Source: Vibrio chagasii (lineage in GTDB: Bacteria; Pseudomonadota; Gammaproteobacteria; Enterobacterales; Vibrionaceae). From it: a DNA stretch of 64,000 bases. The notes under the pieces were generated by a model, which had not been told where the DNA came from, searched no databases, and saw only the letters and a list, made by a program, of their open reading frames with translations. The translations under genes were made by a program, and so were the position numbers. Below, piece by piece: positions 9,972 to 19,211 of this stretch; the stretch's first letter is position 1, and each line of letters begins with the position of its first letter. Where the stretch lies: contig NZ_AP025465.1 of assembly GCF_024347355.1 (NCBI RefSeq), positions 2,294,001-2,358,000 on the forward strand. Reading direction: 5' to 3'.

Positions 9972-10997
9972 CTAATAATGCCTCTCGAGTAAAACCGCTT
10001 CCAAACGATCGCTAATGCGGCTGGGGACTTGTCGTTTGACCTCGTGTACTGCCTCGCCAATCGCGTTGACAACTGCAGATACATCAGCACTTCCATGACT
10101 TTTAATGACAATGCCGCGCAATCCTAACAAACTTGCGCCGTTATACTGGTCGGGGTTCAAGGTTTTTAATTCAGTAAATAGCTCAGAAAGCAACATTCTG
10201 GCTATCCAACCCTTTATTGTTGAAGCCATCATGCGCGTTTTTAGCTTATCAATAAAGAGCTGAGCCGTACCTTCGCACGTTTTTAAGCAGACATTGCCCA
10301 CAAAACCATCACATACGACGACATCAGCAGCATCTTGCAGGAGTTGATTACCTTCAATATAGCCTATGAAGTTCACAGACTGAGTATTCGACAACATTTC
10401 AGCGCATCGTTTTACAAGGTCATTACCTTTAATTTCTTCGGCACCGATATTTAAAATAGCGACACGTGGAGCGCGACCTAAATGTTGTTCCGCTAATGCA
10501 CTGCCCATTACAGCAAATTGGAAAAGCGAATCTGCATCACTAGACACATTTGCCCCTAAATCAAGCATCCATGTGCGATTTCCTGAGGCGGTAGGCAAAG
10601 CTGAAACCAATGCAGGCCTATCAATACCAGGAAGGAGCTTAAGTCGGAAACGGGACAAAGCCATCAATGCGCCAGTGTTGCCACCACTCACACAAGCATC
10701 CGCTTGAGAGTCGGCGACCAGATCAATCGCAGCACGCATGGAGCTACCCTGACTGTTACGCAAGGCTAGTGAAGGTTTTTCAGAATTGGAAATAACTCGA
10801 TCACAATGCTGAATACTCAAACGAGAGTCAGGCATTCGACCTAATGAAGATAATTGAGATGTGATCGCGTTTCGATCACCTATGAGAATGACTTTTAGCT
10901 CTGGGAAATACGACAGTGCCTGCACGGCGGCAGGCACTGTTACACGAGGACCGAAGTCCCCGCCCATTGCATCAAGCGCAACGGTTAGATTTTGCAA
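9972..10997 (-). CDS. plsX: Phosphate acyltransferase PlsX
   Basis: A 341-residue peripheral membrane enzyme that makes acyl-phosphate from acyl-ACP for phospholipid synthesis through PlsY. It opens with [20 protein letters not shown], and contains [19 protein letters not shown] [37 protein letters not shown] and [20 protein letters not shown], all family hallmarks. It starts about 9 bases after the rpmF stop, so ribosomal protein, phospholipid and fatty acid genes are linked in one unit as in E. coli. Confidence 0.97.
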   Translation of the reverse strand: MQNLTVALDAMGGDFGPRVTVPAAVQALSYFPELKVILIGDRNAITSQLSSLGRMPDSRLSIQHCDRVISNSEKPSLALRNSQGSSMRAAIDLVADSQADACVSGGNTGALMALSRFRLKLLPGIDRPALVSALPTASGNRTWMLDLGANVSSDADSLFQFAVMGSALAEQHLGRAPRVAILNIGAEEIKGNDLVKRCAEMLSNTQSVNFIGYIEGNQLLQDAADVVVCDGFVGNVCLKTCEGTAQLFIDKLKTRMMASTIKGWIARMLLSELFTELKTLNPDQYNGASLLGLRGIVIKSHGSADVSAVVNAIGEAVHEVKRQVPSRISDRLEAVLLERHY

Positions 10998-11006
10998 AGG
11001 TCAACC

Positions 11007-11177
11007 TTACTTGTTGATAACCTTTTTGCCGCGGTAGAAACCTTCCGCAGTCACGTTGTGACGTAGGTGAGTTTCACCTGAAGTTGCGTCTACAGAAAGT
11101 GCAGCTGTAGTTAGCGCATCGTGTGAACGACGCATGCCACGCATTGAACGTGATTTCTTGCTCTTTTGTACGGCCAT
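11007..11177 (-). CDS. rpmF: 50S ribosomal protein L32
   Basis: A 56-residue ribosomal protein. The translation opens [20 protein letters not shown] and ends [11 protein letters not shown], as expected for the bacterial L32 family without the zinc cysteines. ATG at 11175-11177 has an AGGAGT ribosome binding site. It lies between yceD and plsX, the standard gene order. Confidence 0.97.
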   Translation of the reverse strand: MAVQKSKKSRSMRGMRRSHDALTTAALSVDATSGETHLRHNVTAEGFYRGKKVINK

Positions 11178-11212
11178 TGACCCTACTCCTATGTAAATTC
11201 TTAAAGAAGCAG

Positions 11213-11740
11213 TTACTTCTTCAAGCTTTTTAAAACATCAAATGGATTCGGCTTCTTGTCTTCCTCAATTTCTTCAGGAAGTTCACCAAACACCAAGTTA
11301 TTTGAGTTAACGCTACATTTCGCATTATCGTGCATTGCTATTTGCGGCAATCCAAGGATGAACTCGTCTTCAACTAGTTGAATCAGGTCTAACTCACCGT
11401 ACTCGTTCAGATCTACCAAATCGTACTCTTCCGGTGCTTCCTCTTCACTTTTCTCATTATAATAAGGAGTATAAGTGAATTGGACATCGCACTCATGTGC
11501 GAAAACCTCATTACAACGCTGACACTCTAAATCGACTTCGACGTTAGCTTTACCAGAGATAACGACTAATCGTTGTTCATCAAGCCCAAATGACAATGAG
11601 ACTTGCGCGTCACGTTTTACGCCTTCAGTTGCCTCAGCTAAACGCTTAAAAAGACTGGTTTGGATGATGCCATCTAAATCTAGTCGTTTCTGAGCCGTTC
11701 TTGCCGGATCAACTGTACGCGGTATTTTTACCTTTTGCAT
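11213..11740 (-). CDS. yceD: YceD family 23S rRNA accumulation protein (DUF177)
   Basis: A 175-residue protein of the DUF177 family; E. coli YceD is needed for normal 23S rRNA levels. It has the conserved cysteine pair in [11 protein letters not shown] and a later Cys in [11 protein letters not shown], an acidic middle section ([21 protein letters not shown] in outline) and the [13 protein letters not shown] segment characteristic of the family. It lies 35 bases upstream of rpmF and is divergent from maf, so the operon promoter should lie in 11741-11889. Confidence 0.92.
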   Translation of the reverse strand: MQKVKIPRTVDPARTAQKRLDLDGIIQTSLFKRLAEATEGVKRDAQVSLSFGLDEQRLVVISGKANVEVDLECQRCNEVFAHECDVQFTYTPYYNEKSEEEAPEEYDLVDLNEYGELDLIQLVEDEFILGLPQIAMHDNAKCSVNSNNLVFGELPEEIEEDKKPNPFDVLKSLKK

Positions 11741-11889
11741 AGGGCGCGAATCTTATCTTCCAAATCGAGTTTAGTCAAAGGAAATGGCAAAAAAAGTACA
11801 CTTTTTTACCTTTCCCATACAGAGCATTATGAATAGCGGGATAACTTCCTATATCCTACTGTAAATGCTTCTATGAATTGTAAATTAAA

Positions 11890-12471
11890 ATGAAAAATTA
11901 CCAACTAGTTTTAGCCTCTACCTCACCATTTAGGCAAGAGATCCTCAAAAAACTACAAATTAGCTTCATTACGGCAAAGCCTGATTGTGATGAAACACCG
12001 ATTACGGGGGAGACTCCACAACAGTTGGTAATGCGCCTTGCTGAAACCAAAGCTAAGTCTTGTGTCATTGATCAACCAAGCTTAGTGATTGGATCTGACC
12101 AAGTCTGCGTGATCGATGGCGAGATAATAGGTAAACCTCACACTCGTGAAAAAGCGATTGAGCAGCTATCTCGTCAAAGTGGCAAGAGCATCACTTTCTA
12201 TACAGGAGTAACCGTATGGAACAGCGAAACCCAACAAGCTGACACGCGTCTCGATACCTTTATTGTTCACTTCCGTGATTTAACCGAGCAACAAATCATC
12301 TCTTATGTTGAAAAAGAAGAGCCGTATTGGTGCGCTGGCAGCTTCAAGTGTGAAGGGTTAGGTATCGCTTTGTTTAAAGAGATGGAAGGAAAAGATCCAA
12401 ACACGCTTATCGGCCTGCCGCTTATCGACTTAGTCGATATGTTAGATGCACAAGGAATGAGTGTGCTTTAA
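11890..12471 (+). CDS. yceF: Maf family nucleotide pyrophosphatase (YceF-like, 7-methyl-GTP pyrophosphatase)
   Basis: A 193-residue house-cleaning enzyme of the Maf/HAM1-like fold that hydrolyses modified nucleoside triphosphates; the YceF subgroup prefers m7GTP. The N-terminal LASTSPFRQEILKKL is the Maf signature, followed by SDQVCVIDGEIIGKP with the catalytic aspartate and YWCAGSFKCEGLGIALF. The terminal segment DPNTLIGLPLIDLVDML is also conserved. It is divergent from yceD. In many gammaproteobacteria it faces rluC directly; here an insertion sequence separates them. Confidence 0.95.
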   Translation: MKNYQLVLASTSPFRQEILKKLQISFITAKPDCDETPITGETPQQLVMRLAETKAKSCVIDQPSLVIGSDQVCVIDGEIIGKPHTREKAIEQLSRQSGKSITFYTGVTVWNSETQQADTRLDTFIVHFRDLTEQQIISYVEKEEPYWCAGSFKCEGLGIALFKEMEGKDPNTLIGLPLIDLVDMLDAQGMSVL

Positions 12472-12510
12472 CTCGCGCTTATCACTCTTACAGAGATTCC
12501 CTACTCCTTC

Positions 12511-12537
12511 CTTCGTCATTCTAGGGAATGACGGAAG
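12511..12537. repeat. REP-like palindrome
   Basis: Imperfect inverted repeat with arms CTTCGTCATTC and GAATGACGGAAG, 40 bases after maf. It resembles the interrupted palindrome at 12715/14105 and the one near 22029, suggesting a family of short extragenic palindromes in this genome. Confidence 0.55.
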
Positions 12538-12714
12538 TTGTCTCTTGAACTTTAAAGAAAACACGATATGAAGACCATAGTAGTACCACTCAACTTTTAA
12601 AAAGGTCACTGCTGTCTCATTAATAATGCGGAAGACAGTAACCCAAAAGTTGTTCGACCGAGGTAACACGTAAACACAAGGTACTATTTTACTCGAATAG
12701 CAAAAAGTATCGTC

Positions 12715-12734
12715 ATCCCCAAGAGTGAGGGACG
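12715..12734. repeat. Left half of REP-like palindrome interrupted by the IS
   Basis: ATCCCCAA at 12715-12722 followed by GAGTGAGGGACG. Its partner arm TTGGGGAT is at 14098-14105. Removing the insertion sequence restores a hairpin with perfect 8-base arms and a loop of about 18 bases, so the element inserted inside the loop. Confidence 0.75.
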
Positions 12735-12739
12735 TATAT

Positions 12740-12987
12740 GGACTCCCCTAGTATTGCAAGGAAACGAGTAAAGGTATGCAAGTGCACGTATATTCGGTTT
12801 CTTTATGGGGAGCTACCCCGAACCTCTATGGCTTAATCCACTCAGCAAAAGTTCTTATCGAGCGTGTGGTGTATTATCACCTTCGTCCCTCTCAGAGTTT
12901 CTTTTGCTTGCTATGCTTACTCTTTACCATAATTTACTTGCTTACATGGGGGGATTGATGTCTCCCTTAAACTTATAAAATCAACTG
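12740..12987 (-). ncRNA. Probable bridge RNA / seekRNA region of the IS
   Basis: The 250-base right end downstream of the transposase has no credible protein. Read on the minus strand it contains GAGGGACGA (complement of 12883-12891), identical to the reconstructed target strand spanning the left insertion border. About 18 bases later comes CGCTCG, the reverse complement of the CGAGCG that crosses the same junction. Two short guides pairing with opposite target strands are what a target-binding loop of an IS110-family bridge RNA should show. There is also a GGGG/CCCC hairpin. The exact RNA ends are not determined. Confidence 0.65.
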
Positions 12988-14013
12988 TTAAGCGATTAAC
13001 GTCTCATTATAAGATTGATTGCTTTTCAGCATGGCACAAGCCATTCTGATCGTTTTGTTCGCAAGGGCGACAACCACTTGGTTAAACGACTTTCTTTCTA
13101 ATAAGTTTCGTATCCAGCAACTTAAGCGATCTTCTTTATCTCGGATATTCGCTACCACCGCTCTTGCTCCATGAACGACAAGAGAGCGTAAGGTTTTATC
13201 ACCTGATTTACTTATTCCGTGGTTTTTGTTCTTACCACCACTGCCAGTATGAGCCGGAACTAAACCTAAGCTCGCACTAGCTCCTCGACCATTTCTATAG
13301 GCCGAAGCGTCACCCAGACGGGAAAAAATGGCACTTGCAATCACCCAACGTACACCTCGTAAAGTGATTAATAACTGGCAAGCGGGTATTTGCTTTGCAA
13401 AGTCTATAAGTTGCGATTCAACTCTCTCGATAGGCTCATCAAGATTTAGTAGCTGAGCATGTAATTCTCGGAGAACGAATCGAGTTGTCGGTGTTAATTC
13501 ATTCTCCATATCTTCGATAACGAAAGGGAGTAGTTCTCGCAGTTTATTGGCTCCTTGTGGGAAGGTAATGCCACATTCCGCTGCATAGCCACGGATACGT
13601 AGACTTACTGCCGTGCGTTGTTTTATATAGCTTTGTCTTAAACTCAGCAGCATTGCGATATCTTGCTGCTCCGGTGTTTTTACAGGTACAGCATGAATAT
13701 CGGAGCGTAAGGAAGCTTCGTAAATCGCGATAGCATCATTAGCATCGTTCTTATTACCACTGCGATACGGCTTCACTTTTTGGGGAGGTATCATTTTGAC
13801 GGTATGACCACGGCTTTGAAACGTTCGTCCCCAATAATGAGATGCTGCACAGGCCTCTATGCAAATGGTTGCGTCAGGGTGTTGGCTGATGACCGTTAGC
13901 ATTTTCTTTTTAGACATAGCTTGGTTCAACTTACGCTTGCCATGGCGGTTAAATACCGCGACTTGAAAGACGGATTTGGCTAAATCAATCGAGATTGTGT
14001 TAAATTTATTCAT
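12988..14013 (-). CDS. IS110 family transposase
   Basis: A 341-residue DEDD recombinase, full length for the family. The N-terminal RuvC-like DEDD domain begins FNTISIDLAKSVFQVAVF with the first Asp, and continues with TICIEACAASHYWG (Glu) and KNDANDAIAIYEA with the Asp pair. The C-terminal Transposase_20 domain contains LITLRGVRWVIASAIFSRLGD, RNGRGASASLGLVPAHTGSGG with the nucleophile-type serine, and the GDKTLRSLVVHGARAV segment. No frameshift or internal stop is seen, so the element may be active. The enzyme excises and inserts the element under direction of an element-encoded RNA. Confidence 0.93.
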   Translation of the reverse strand: MNKFNTISIDLAKSVFQVAVFNRHGKRKLNQAMSKKKMLTVISQHPDATICIEACAASHYWGRTFQSRGHTVKMIPPQKVKPYRSGNKNDANDAIAIYEASLRSDIHAVPVKTPEQQDIAMLLSLRQSYIKQRTAVSLRIRGYAAECGITFPQGANKLRELLPFVIEDMENELTPTTRFVLRELHAQLLNLDEPIERVESQLIDFAKQIPACQLLITLRGVRWVIASAIFSRLGDASAYRNGRGASASLGLVPAHTGSGGKNKNHGISKSGDKTLRSLVVHGARAVVANIRDKEDRLSCWIRNLLERKSFNQVVVALANKTIRMACAMLKSNQSYNETLIA

Positions 14014-14090
14014 GGTATGGGCTCCTGTTTTTGGTTCGCACCTGTAACTTTAGCTGACGCTGTCAGTTGAGGTGGGGAGTCCATACCATT

Positions 14091-14105
14091 GAGCGAGTTG
14101 GGGAT
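14091..14105. repeat. Right half of the interrupted REP-like palindrome
   Basis: GAGCGAG followed by TTGGGGAT at 14098-14105, the exact complement of ATCCCCAA at 12715-12722 on the other side of the insertion sequence. Confidence 0.72.
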
Positions 14106-14128
14106 CTCTTGTAACAAGCACAAACAAA

Positions 14129-14155
14129 AAAGGTTGACGAAATTCGTCAACCTTT
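14129..14155. terminator. Bidirectional intrinsic terminator downstream of rluC
   Basis: Arms AAAGGTTGACGA / TCGTCAACCTTT with a 3-base loop, flanked by an A run on the left and T on the right. It probably ended both the maf and rluC transcripts before the insertion separated it from maf. Confidence 0.8.
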
Positions 14156-14202
14156 CTCAATTATAGATACTGAAGAACAAATTTAGAGACACTCTATACC
14201 TT

Positions 14203-14237
<35 letters not shown>

Positions 14238-14239
14238 TC

Positions 14240-15184
14240 TTAAAGCTTACGTAAACCAGTCAGCGCTTTTTCTAATCGCGCTTCCATCGGAGCTGAGATA
14301 TCCATCTTCTCTTCGCTACCCGGATGCGTAAACTTGATGTTTGCTGCATGTAGGAACAAACGATCCAAACCAACCTTTCCCGTGTAAGCATCAAAACGAC
14401 GATCACCATATCGGTCATCCCATGCTATTGGGTGGCCCGTATATTGAGTGTGTACACGAATTTGGTGCGTTCGACCGGTAATCGGGCTCGCTTGAATCAG
14501 TGTCGCATCTTTGAACTTCTCTAAAACCTTAAAACGGGTTTCCGAGGCTTTACCATTCGGGTTAACACGAACGATACTGTTTACTTCATTTTTCAGCAGA
14601 GGCGCGTTCACCACCTTACAGCTGTTCTTCCACTCGCCCATCACTAAAGCGAAATAGTATTTTTGAACCGTTTTTTCACGGAATTGCGCTTGAAGATGTC
14701 TTAGCGCCGAGCGCTTCTTAGCAACAAGCAAGATGCCAGACGTATCTCTATCGATACGGTGCACTAACTCGAGAAAGCGAGCTTCAGGACGAAGTGCACG
14801 CAATGCTTCAATTGCGCCAAACTTAAGTCCACTACCGCCATGAACGGCAGTGCCCGATGGTTTATTTAGAATCAGCATGTGATCATCTTCATAAATGATG
14901 CACTGTTCCAATTCTGAAACCTTGTTGAGTTTCGTGCTTGGCACGTTCTCTTCGACTTTCTCTTCAATGGTAACTGGCGGGATACGAACTAAATCACCAG
15001 CTTTTAGTTTGTACTCAGCCTTGATGCGTTTTTTGTTTACGCGGACTTCGCCTTTACGCACGATTCGGTAAATCATGCTTTTCGGGATGTTTTTTAATTG
15101 GTTGCGTAAGAAGTTATCAATACGCTGACCAGCCATATCTTCGTCAATATCGACAAATTGGACTTGGGTTCTAATTTCGCTCAT
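14240..15184 (-). CDS. rluC: 23S rRNA pseudouridine(955/2504/2580) synthase
   Basis: A 314-residue enzyme that makes three pseudouridines in 23S rRNA. An N-terminal S4 domain (about residues 15-75: RIDNFLRNQLKNIPKSMIYR and onward) is followed by a RluA-type catalytic domain with the HRIDRDTSGILLVAKK motif carrying the catalytic aspartate, and RTHQIRVHTQYTGHPIAWDDRYGD. Length fits E. coli RluC (319). It is divergent from rne, the same arrangement as in E. coli. Confidence 0.95.
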   Translation of the reverse strand: MSEIRTQVQFVDIDEDMAGQRIDNFLRNQLKNIPKSMIYRIVRKGEVRVNKKRIKAEYKLKAGDLVRIPPVTIEEKVEENVPSTKLNKVSELEQCIIYEDDHMLILNKPSGTAVHGGSGLKFGAIEALRALRPEARFLELVHRIDRDTSGILLVAKKRSALRHLQAQFREKTVQKYYFALVMGEWKNSCKVVNAPLLKNEVNSIVRVNPNGKASETRFKVLEKFKDATLIQASPITGRTHQIRVHTQYTGHPIAWDDRYGDRRFDAYTGKVGLDRLFLHAANIKFTHPGSEEKMDISAPMEARLEKALTGLRKL

Positions 15185-15439
15185 TGCGCTATTGTATCAC
15201 TGTCACTTTTGATAATTGAGATTTTCTTAGGTCTATTCTGAACTAATTTACTCTTAATTCTTGATCATCTACCACCAAATGGTCGCTAAAGTTCTATATT
15301 TCTTTGATTCTTCGAACAAAAAAGCACCAAGATTCCTGCAAATTAAAATATCAATTGATAAATTATTTATAGACAGTGAGTTAGAGCTATCAAAACACAA
15401 ACAAAAACTGTTTTTTTTACAGCATTCCGACAAAGCAGA

Positions 15440-15468
15440 TTGCTGTGTTTACCGACCACTGCTATAGT
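15440..15468 (+). promoter_or_regulatory. Candidate sigma-70 promoter for rne
   Basis: TTGCTG (15440-15445), a 17-base spacer and TATAGT (15463-15468), with TGC directly before the -10 giving an extended -10. A start near 15475 would give a leader of about 330 bases, close to the 361-base leader known for E. coli rne. Confidence 0.6.
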
Positions 15469-15474
15469 TCACAG

Positions 15475-15803
15475 CTGCTATCAACGGTTTGACTAAAATT
15501 TAAACAGACAGTCGTTCATAAGCAAGTAAATGAGTAGATAACTCAGATTAGACAGTGCTGCAATTGGCGTAAGACACAGTCAACTGAGTCCCCTTATCGC
15601 TCTACTCACGTACGCTCATGTTGAGTATTCACCGCCACATCGCGGATCATAGGCTAACTCCCTATGATGACTGACGTGCCCCAGAGCATCCCTCTCCAGC
15701 CGGGAGGCTGCACCGATAAAGCCATGGGATCTGGCACCATGAGAAACGAAATAAAGCGATAAGTACAATGATGAAAATAAGAAAAGACAACGAGTATTTC
15801 TAA
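15475..15803 (+). promoter_or_regulatory. Structured rne leader (probable autoregulatory 5' UTR)
   Basis: The 330 bases before rne hold no ORF and several hairpins: ATCATAGG / CCTATGAT (15646-15668), CTCC-AGCC-GGGAG near 15690-15705, and a C-rich stretch between. In E. coli the rne leader binds and is cleaved by RNase E, so that enzyme level is autoregulated. I infer the same role from position, length and structure. Confidence 0.6.
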
Positions 15804-18800
15804 ATGAAAAGAATGTTAATTAACGCAACTCAAAAAGAAGAGTTGCGTGTCGCTTTGGTTGACGGCCAGCGACTATTCGATCTAGATATCGAAAGTCCAG
15901 GTCATGAGTCAAAGAAAGCGAATATCTACAAAGGACGTATTACCCGTATTGAACCAAGCCTAGAAGCGGCATTCGTTGATTACGGCGCAGAACGTCACGG
16001 TTTCCTCCCTCTTAAAGAAATTGCCCGCGAATACTTCCCTGAAGGTTATACATACCAAGGCCGTCCTAGCATTAAAGAAGTGCTAAAAGAAGGCCAAGAA
16101 GTAATCGTACAAGTAGAGAAAGAAGAACGTGGTAGCAAAGGTGCTGCACTGACAACTTTCATCTCTTTGGCAGGTAGTTACTTAGTTCTTATGCCAAACA
16201 ACCCTCGTGCAGGCGGTATTTCTCGTCGTATCGAAGGTGACGAACGCACCCAACTGAAAGCAGCATTGAGCACTCTTGAGCTTCCTCAAGGTATGGGCTT
16301 AATCGTGCGTACAGCGGGCGTTGGCAAAAGCGCAGAAGAGCTAGAGTGGGACCTAAATGTTCTATTGAATCACTGGGGCGCTATCAAGCAAGCTTCTGAT
16401 TCAAATGCAGCTCCTTTCCTAATTCACCAAGAAAGTAACGTTATTGTTCGCGCAATTCGTGACTACCTACGTCGTGACATCGGCGAGATTCTAATCGACA
16501 GCAACACTATTTTTGAACGTGCTCAAGCGCACATTCAACTAATACGCCCAGATTTCATGAATCGCGTTAAGAAGTACGATGGTGAAGTACCACTATTCAG
16601 TCACTACCAGATTGAAAGCCAGATCGAATCGGCTTTCCAACGTGAAGTTCGCCTTCCTTCTGGTGGTTCTATCGTAATCGATCCAACAGAAGCGCTAACT
16701 TCTATCGATATCAACTCAGCTCGTGCAACAAAGGGCGGTGATATCGAAGAGACAGCACTTAACACTAACCTAGAAGCAGCCGATGAAATTGCACGTCAAT
16801 TACGTCTACGTGACCTAGGTGGTCTTGTTGTTATCGACTTTATCGATATGACTCCGGTTCGCCACCAACGCGAAGTTGAAAGCCGCCTACGTGATGCCGT
16901 TCGTCTAGACCGTGCTCGTGTACAAATTGGCCGTATTTCTCGCTTTGGTCTTCTAGAGATGTCTCGTCAACGTTTGAGCCCATCACTAGCAGAAGCAAGC
17001 CACCACATTTGTCCTCGTTGTACAGGTACTGGTGTTGTTCGTGATAACGAATCTCTAGCACTGTCTGTTCTACGTTTGATTGAAGAAGAAGCTCTGAAAG
17101 ACAACACAGCACAAGTACTTGCTGTTGTGCCTGTTCCTATCGCGTCTTACCTTCTGAACGAAAAACGTCGCTCAGTAAACCACATCGAGAAGAACCAAGA
17201 AGTTAAGATCACTGTTGTTCCTAACTCTGACATGGAAACACCGCACTTTGAGGTTATCCGTGTTCGTGAAGGCGAAGAGTTCGATCTACTTTCTTACCTA
17301 CTTCCTAAGAAGCTAGATGCTCTGAAAGAAGCAGAAAGCAAAGAACCTGCAGAACAAGCAATTCGCCCTAAGAAGATCGAAGAGCCAGCTCTGAAAGGCT
17401 TCGCTGCTCCAGCTCAATCAGCACCGACTCCAGCGCCAGCACCAAAAGCGGCACAAGAGAAGAAAGCTGAACCAGTAGCACAAGAATCAGGCCTAATTGG
17501 TCGCTTCTTTAAGGCTATCGGTAGTTTCCTATTTGGCTCTTCAACTCAAGAAGAGAAGCAAGAAGAGAAACAAACTGAAGAGAAGCCTAAAAACAACCGC
17601 AATGGCAACCGTCAACGCCGTGACCGTAACGATAACCGCCGCCGTAACCAACGTGGTGAGCGTGGTGACAACCGTAACGATAACCGTGACAACAAACGCC
17701 GTCGCAAGCCTGCACGTGATGAGAAGTCTGAAGAGCAGAAAGATGCAGCTCCACAGCAAAATCGTCACCCTCGTAAGCCTAAGCAAGATCGCCGCAACAA
17801 GCAGCGTGACGAGCAGAAGCAACGCGAAGAGCAAGCACCATCTAAATTAGCAGAAGAAGGCCTACAGCTAGCGGCAGACGCACAAGCTGGTAAGTCAGAT
17901 GCGCCAAAGGCTAAGCCTGAAGCGAAAGCTGCTAAGATCAAAGAGCGTCGCCAACGTCGTAAGCTGAACAAGCAAGTTCGTGTTAAAGACCAGCAAGCTC
18001 AAGCAGACGCTGCTGAAAACTCAACTAAGGAACAAAAAGCACCATCTGTTTCTAAAGAGCAAGCAGCAGCGAAAAACAAATCAGTAGCGCAAGAGCAGCA
18101 AGTTGAAGCAACTCAAGCAAATGGCGAGCAGTCTGAACAGGAAGAACCGAAACAACGTCGTAACCGTCGTTCTCCACGTCACCTACGTGCAAGTGGTCAA
18201 CGTCGTCGTCGCGGTCGTGATCGTCGCCCTAACCCATTCCGCCTGCGTAAAGGTGGTGTAGCTTCTCCAGAGATGGCTATGGGTAAAGTGATGCCTCGCT
18301 TCATTCCGAAACCTCACCACAAACAGGCAAAACCTGAAGTGGCAGAAGTAGCAGTTGAAACGCAAACAGTGGTTAATACTCAAGAGCAAAATGTCGCTCA
18401 AGAGGCAGCTCCACAAAGCAGCGTTGTAATGGCTGGCGGTTTTGCATGTCCTGAACTGGCAATGGGTAAAGTGATTATCCGCCGTGAAGAGACTGCAGTA
18501 ACTCAAGCACCAGTTGTTGAAGCTAAAGTAACTGAAGCTCCTGCTGTTGTTGAAGAAGCTCCAGTGGTTGTCGAAGCGAAAGTTGAGGCACCTGTCGTTG
18601 AAACTCCAGTCGTTGAAGCACCAGTGGAGACTGTGAAAGCTGAGGAAGCAGTTGCTGAAGCACCAGCAGTTGAAGCTGAAGCGGCTGTCGTTGAACCAGC
18701 AAAAGTAGTTGAAGCACCGAAAGCTGAAGTGAAAGTTGAAGAAGCGCCTGTTGCAAAAGCAGAAACGCCAAAAGCAACGGTTGCGAAAAAGCAAGCGGGC

Positions 18801-18953
18801 TCACCAATGACTAAAGCTCCTGGTCCTCAAGAGATCAAAGAGATTGAAGTGGTTGCAGCACCGTTCCGCACTGAACGTTTTGTACCAAAAGGTGCAGGCA
18901 GTCAGGTCGCGTCAAACAAAGCTGGTGCAGGCATGACTAAGCCAAACTACTAG
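15804..18953 (+). CDS. rne: Ribonuclease E
   Basis: A 1049-residue endoribonuclease and degradosome scaffold. The N-terminal half is canonical: the S1 region near 35-125, the metal-ligand aspartates in [16 protein letters not shown] (about D303) and LVVIDFIDM (about D346), and the zinc-link [10 protein letters not shown] near 404. The C-terminal half is disordered: an arginine-rich RNA-binding stretch (about 595-720), a second Arg-rich block (about 785-815), then Ala/Val/Glu/Pro-rich repeats of the type EAPVVEA (about 895-990). The last 50 residues, beginning SPMTKAPGP, resemble the PNPase-binding tail of E. coli RNase E. A GG-x-A-x-PE-x-AMGKV motif occurs twice (about 817 and 878). Confidence 0.97.
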   Translation: MKRMLINATQKEELRVALVDGQRLFDLDIESPGHESKKANIYKGRITRIEPSLEAAFVDYGAERHGFLPLKEIAREYFPEGYTYQGRPSIKEVLKEGQEVIVQVEKEERGSKGAALTTFISLAGSYLVLMPNNPRAGGISRRIEGDERTQLKAALSTLELPQGMGLIVRTAGVGKSAEELEWDLNVLLNHWGAIKQASDSNAAPFLIHQESNVIVRAIRDYLRRDIGEILIDSNTIFERAQAHIQLIRPDFMNRVKKYDGEVPLFSHYQIESQIESAFQREVRLPSGGSIVIDPTEALTSIDINSARATKGGDIEETALNTNLEAADEIARQLRLRDLGGLVVIDFIDMTPVRHQREVESRLRDAVRLDRARVQIGRISRFGLLEMSRQRLSPSLAEASHHICPRCTGTGVVRDNESLALSVLRLIEEEALKDNTAQVLAVVPVPIASYLLNEKRRSVNHIEKNQEVKITVVPNSDMETPHFEVIRVREGEEFDLLSYLLPKKLDALKEAESKEPAEQAIRPKKIEEPALKGFAAPAQSAPTPAPAPKAAQEKKAEPVAQESGLIGRFFKAIGSFLFGSSTQEEKQEEKQTEEKPKNNRNGNRQRRDRNDNRRRNQRGERGDNRNDNRDNKRRRKPARDEKSEEQKDAAPQQNRHPRKPKQDRRNKQRDEQKQREEQAPSKLAEEGLQLAADAQAGKSDAPKAKPEAKAAKIKERRQRRKLNKQVRVKDQQAQADAAENSTKEQKAPSVSKEQAAAKNKSVAQEQQVEATQANGEQSEQEEPKQRRNRRSPRHLRASGQRRRRGRDRRPNPFRLRKGGVASPEMAMGKVMPRFIPKPHHKQAKPEVAEVAVETQTVVNTQEQNVAQEAAPQSSVVMAGGFACPELAMGKVIIRREETAVTQAPVVEAKVTEAPAVVEEAPVVVEAKVEAPVVETPVVEAPVETVKAEEAVAEAPAVEAEAAVVEPAKVVEAPKAEVKVEEAPVAKAETPKATVAKKQAGSPMTKAPGPQEIKEIEVVAAPFRTERFVPKGAGSQVASNKAGAGMTKPNY

Positions 18954-18988
18954 TATTTACTACTGAGTAATCATTAGAAAATCGAATC

Positions 18989-19016
18989 AAAGGCTGCTTA
19001 TTTAAGCAGCCTTTTT
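18989..19016 (+). terminator. Intrinsic terminator of rne
   Basis: Arms AAAGGCTGCTTA / TAAGCAGCCTTT followed by TTCTT, 35 bases after the rne stop. Confidence 0.9.
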
Positions 19017-19211
19017 CTTATCTGCTAATCGAATAAAAATTAATAGATATATTACTCAAAATTGGGTTCTACCTTGAACTTAGTCACAATTTTGGGTAGC
19101 ATTCGCGCACTTATCTTTTCGACACTTAGCTATTGCCGCTCTTTTTCATCACTGTTTAGCTACGCAATACACTCGTGTCGGTAAATCCATTTTAAGCATA
19201 GCTGAGCACAC

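Larger units (their letters stand above)
12735..14090 (-). mobile_element. IS110-family insertion sequence, IS1111 group
   Basis: A complete element of about 1.36 kb. Near-terminal inverted repeats are visible: TATGGACTCCCC at 12737-12748 and GGGGAGTCCATA at 14075-14086. The transposase reads toward the left, with about 75 bases upstream and about 250 non-coding bases downstream. Subterminal inverted repeats plus a long downstream non-coding end are the features of the IS1111 group, in contrast to the IS110 group, whose RNA lies upstream. No target duplication is evident beyond one shared G at the borders, so the ends could be shifted by one base. Confidence 0.82.

Noticed and set aside
12511..12537. 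CRISPR array built from the palindromes
   Set aside because: The palindromes at 12511, 12715/14105 and 22029 are isolated and differ in loop and arm; no regular spacing or spacers exist anywhere in the window.
12442..12669. 75-residue minus-strand frame after maf
   Set aside because: It overlaps the maf 3' end and a REP-like palindrome and has no ribosome binding site.
12776..12958. 60-residue frame in the IS right end
   Set aside because: It lies in the non-coding end expected to encode the bridge RNA, reads opposite to the transposase, and has an unlikely composition.
15261..15467. 68-residue frame upstream of rne
   Set aside because: It covers the rne promoter and ends inside it, and has no ribosome binding site.
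17497..17850. 117- and 97-residue frames inside rne
   Set aside because: They are shadows of the repetitive Arg/Asn and Glu/Lys codons of the RNase E C-terminal region.
18183..18807. 203- and 94-residue antisense frames over the end of rne
   Set aside because: Their Phe/Cys/Asn or Leu/Gln runs are the antisense readings of Ala/Val/Glu repeats, not a gene.
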